From NCBI GenBank assembly GCA_947044405.1, contig CAMRHE010000457.1, forward strand, positions 291,001 through 355,000: a DNA stretch of 64,000 nucleotides. Reading direction: 5' to 3'. The notes beneath the pieces were generated by a model. The model saw only the letters and a list, made by a program, of their open reading frames with translations, searched no databases and was not told the origin of the DNA. Shown here in pieces: positions 61,266-64,000 of this stretch (positions within the stretch are counted from its first letter, which is position 1; every line of letters begins with the position of its first letter). Position numbers and translations under genes: made by a program. This stretch comes from Leptodactylus fallax. Taxonomy: Eukaryota; Chordata; Amphibia; Anura; Leptodactylidae.

Positions 61266-63215
61266 TATATCTTTCCTTACCTGATGTCTTACCACCTCTT
61301 GGTCTAGTAGTTGCTGAGTATTAGTCTTAACTCTTCTTTACTTGGTTCTTACAGATCATACATATTTATATCCTTCCTTACCTGATGTCTTACCATCTCC
61401 TTGGCCTAGTAGGTGCCAAGCATCAGAATTTTGACCCTTCTTTATTTGATACCTGCAGGTCATACTTATCTATATGCCCCTTACCAGGTGTCTTATCACC
61501 TTATTGACCTGGTCAGTGCTGAGTATCAGAGTCTTAACCCTTCTTCGCTTGGTTCCTGCAGGTCATATGTATGTATATCCCCCTTACACGATGTTTTACC
61601 ACCTTCTTGCCTATTTGAGTCTGAGTATTTGAGTCTTCTTACTCTTCGTTACTTGTTTCTTGCAGGTCATAACTATCTATATTCTTTCATACCTGATGTC
61701 TTACTATCACCTTGGCCTAGTAGGTGCTGAGTATCAGTCTTAATCCTTCTTCACTTGATTCCTGCAGGTCATATTTATCCATATCCCCCTTACCATGCAT
61801 ATTACCATCTCCTTGGCCTGGTTGAGTCTGAGTCTTATTACTCTTCGTTACTTGTTTCTTGCAAGTCATAACTATCTATACCCTTTCATACCTGATGTTT
61901 TATTATCTCCTTGGCCTAGTAGGTGCTGAGTATCAATCTTAACCCTTCTTCACTTGATTCCTGCAGGTCATACTTATCTATATCCTACTTACCATGCATA
62001 TTACCATCTCCTTGGTTTGGTAGTTGGTGAGCATCAAAGTCTTTATGTCATTTCTTACTTGGTTTTTAAGGACATATTTATCTATATATCCTTACTTAAT
62101 GTCTTACCACCTCTTCGGCCTGGTAGTTCCTTAGAATCCGTCTTAATATCCTCTCACTTGTTTTTAAGGGACATATCTGTCTATACTTCCTTACCTGGTG
62201 TCTTACCACCTCTTTGGTCTGGTAGTTCCTTAGAATCAGTCTTAATATCCTCTCTTACTTGTTTTTAAGGGACATATCTGTCTATACTTCCTTACCTCGT
62301 GTCTTACCACCTCTTCGGCCTGGTAGTTCCTTAGAATCAGTCTTAATATCCTCTCTTACTTGTTTTTGAGGGACATTTCTGTCTATACTTCCTTACCTCG
62401 TGTCTTACCACCTCTTCGGCCTGGTAGTTTCTTAGAATCAGTCTTAATATCCTCTCACTTGTTTTTGAGGGACATATCTGTCTATACATCCTTACCTGGT
62501 GTCCTACCACCTCCTCAACCTCTTATTTGCTTAGAATCAGTCTTAATATCCTCCATTATTTGGTTTTGAAGGACATATCTGTCTATACGTCCTTACCTGG
62601 TGTCTTACCACCTCTTCGGCCTGGTAGTTCCTTAGAATCAGTCTTAATATCCTCTCACTTGTTTTTGAGGGACATATCTGTCTATACGTCCTTACCTGGT
62701 GTCCTACCACCTCCTCAACCTCTTATTTGCTTAGAATCAGTCTTAATATGCTCCATTATTTGATTTTGAAGGACATATCTGTCTATACTCCCTTTCCTGG
62801 TGTCCTACCACCTCCTCAACCTCTTATTTGCTTAGAATCAGTCTTAATATCCTCCATTATTTGGTTTTGAAGGACATATCTGTCTATACGTCCTTACCTG
62901 GTGTCTTACCACCTCTTCGGCCTGGTAGTTCCTTAGAATCAGTCTTAATATCCTCTCACTTGTTTTTGAGGGACATATCTGTCTATACGTCCTTACCTGG
63001 TGTCCTACCACCTCCTCAACCTCTTATTTGCTTAGAATCAGTCTTAATATGCTCCATTATTTGATTTTGAAGGACATATCTGTCTATACTTCCTTTCCTG
63101 GTGTCCTACCACCTCCTCAACCTCTTATTTGCTTAGAATCAGTCTTAATATCCTCCATTATTTGGTTTTGAAGGACATATCTGTCTATACCTCCTTACCT
63201 GGTGTCTTACCATCA

Positions 63216-64000
63216 CCTGGGCCGACTACCTTCAGAGTATCCTAGTCTTAACCTCCTCGCTTACTTGATTCTTACTGAACATAAGTGTCCACATCCTCCT
63301 ACACACATCCCCGATGGCTCACCGCCTGCAGACCATTGGGTCTAGTCTTTATTTTGCTCCTGCCCTGCAGAGCATTGCGTTCTCCCCCTAGCCTCCCCTT
63401 GTCAAACACCTGGCCTGCACCTCTCTTTTGTCATAGCTCTGCAGACAATTAGATGCTGCGACCGACTACAGACTGAGGTTGCAGAGCGCGGTTGCAGAGC
63501 ATCATCTCCCCCCTCCACCCTTCCTTCCCTGGATCCCATTTCCAGGCAGGCCAGGTTGGTGTGTGCCTCATTAGCACTATGTGGGATTGTGTACATAAAG
63601 TCTATGCATCCAGCGTGTGAGTAGAGTCAGGAGGAGGAGGAGCTCCTATTAGCTGCATCAGTGCAGAGAGGGATGCGAGAGACACAGGGAGAGGAGCGGG
63701 GAGGGATGTGTGGAGTGCCCCCTGGATAACTGCAGAGCTGTCCCACCACTGCACACAGGGCATCGTCTCTACACTTCCATCATCTCCTCAAGTCCTCTGT
63801 AGTCATCAGACCCATAGCGACCCCTCCGCCTCCATATATCCATACCACTCTCCTCGCTGCCCAAGCCCACGCACCATCCTGACCCTATCCACATCTCCTC
63901 CTGGACCACTCACTTTTTTGTCGTCCCCGTGTCCCATCCCCCTCACCCCCTCCTCCCCTGCTTCTCTCCATCCCCCTCTGTTCTACTCTCTCCATATCTC
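63216..64000 (+). promoter_or_regulatory. possible promoter or 5' UTR at the window edge
   Basis: After the array ends, the sequence becomes unique and more GC-rich. AGCTGCATCAGTGCAGAGAG (63649) is followed by purine-rich and then strongly pyrimidine-rich sequence up to 64000 without an open frame on the plus strand. This resembles the start region of a neuronal gene and could precede a third KCNAB first exon (the MQVSIAC type) right of the window. Inference only; no TATA box or coding start is visible. Confidence 0.3.

Larger units (their letters stand above)
59430..63215. repeat. about 100-bp tandem array, interrupted by a Tc1 element
   Basis: Units read GGACATATCTGTCTATAC, TCCTTACCTGGTGTCTTACC, ACCTCTTCGGCCTGGTAGTT, CCTTAGAATCAGTCTTAATA. 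GTCTTAAT recurs at 62140, 62239, 62340, 62441 and 62540. The left part (59430-59677 and 61268-62060) is diverged (GCAGGTCATACCTATCTA). From 62520 a 301-bp block is repeated almost exactly (62527 onward and 62828 onward). The Tc1 element at 59678-61265 splits one unit at CTATCTA|TCTTTCC. Confidence 0.93.

Noticed and set aside
62527..63064. Two identical 78-aa proteins
   Set aside because: Products of the 301-bp higher-order duplication in the 100-bp array, not paralogous genes.

Overview
This window is vertebrate nuclear DNA, most likely from a frog (anuran amphibian). The two recognisable genes have spliced, vertebrate-type exons. The repeat content (several Tc1-like transposons, hAT and TTAA-target MITEs, a CR1/L2-type LINE) fits a frog. 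The species cannot be read from the sequence. No rRNA, tRNA or CRISPR array was seen.

Genes, all on the + strand. (1) The last two coding exons of TRAPPC1 lie at 2677-2815 and 3818-3946; its earlier exons are left of the window, beyond a minisatellite that fills the upstream intron. (2) Two candidate alternative first exons of a voltage-gated K+ channel beta-subunit gene lie at 17522-17739 and 24694-24905. Both end in a Met-Arg-Tyr-Arg(split) motif followed by a GT donor in the same phase. The second also resembles the N terminus of the KCNAB1 isoform that begins MHLYK. In human, KCNAB3 lies directly downstream of TRAPPC1 on the same strand, so I infer KCNAB3. The common exon 2 and the aldo-keto-reductase core were not found and should lie right of 64000. 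If so, nearly everything from 17740 onward is intron of this gene. The right edge (63600-64000) looks like a further promoter or 5' UTR.

Repeats dominate. By my rough count about 46% of the window is tandem repeat, in more than ten families that are mostly unrelated in sequence: 35 bp (1-2575), 48 bp (4433-9318), 44 bp (12436-12712), 32 bp (15810-17275), 31 bp (21685-21890), 31 bp (25560-26640), 22 bp (28728-29200), a decayed 41 bp array (29960-30410), a 12-kb 41-bp array (30411-42652), 31-32 bp (43478-48560), 140 bp (56320-57019) and about 100 bp (59430-63215). Many show higher-order duplications.

Mobile elements are nested in these arrays and in each other. The outstanding one is a complete Tc1-like transposon (37284-38932) inside the 41-bp array, with an uninterrupted DD34E transposase, about 200-bp terminal inverted repeats that read identical by eye, and a clean TA duplication. 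Two copies of another Tc1-like family (51530-53131, 59678-61265) face opposite ways and carry frameshifts. hAT-type elements are supported by 8-bp target duplications (11708-12108, 21147-21989). TTAA-flanked MITEs lie at 28609-29426 and 50225-50508. A large inverted-repeat element (46607-47477) interrupts the 31-32-bp array. Remaining stretches are apparently unique or heavily decayed intron or intergenic DNA.
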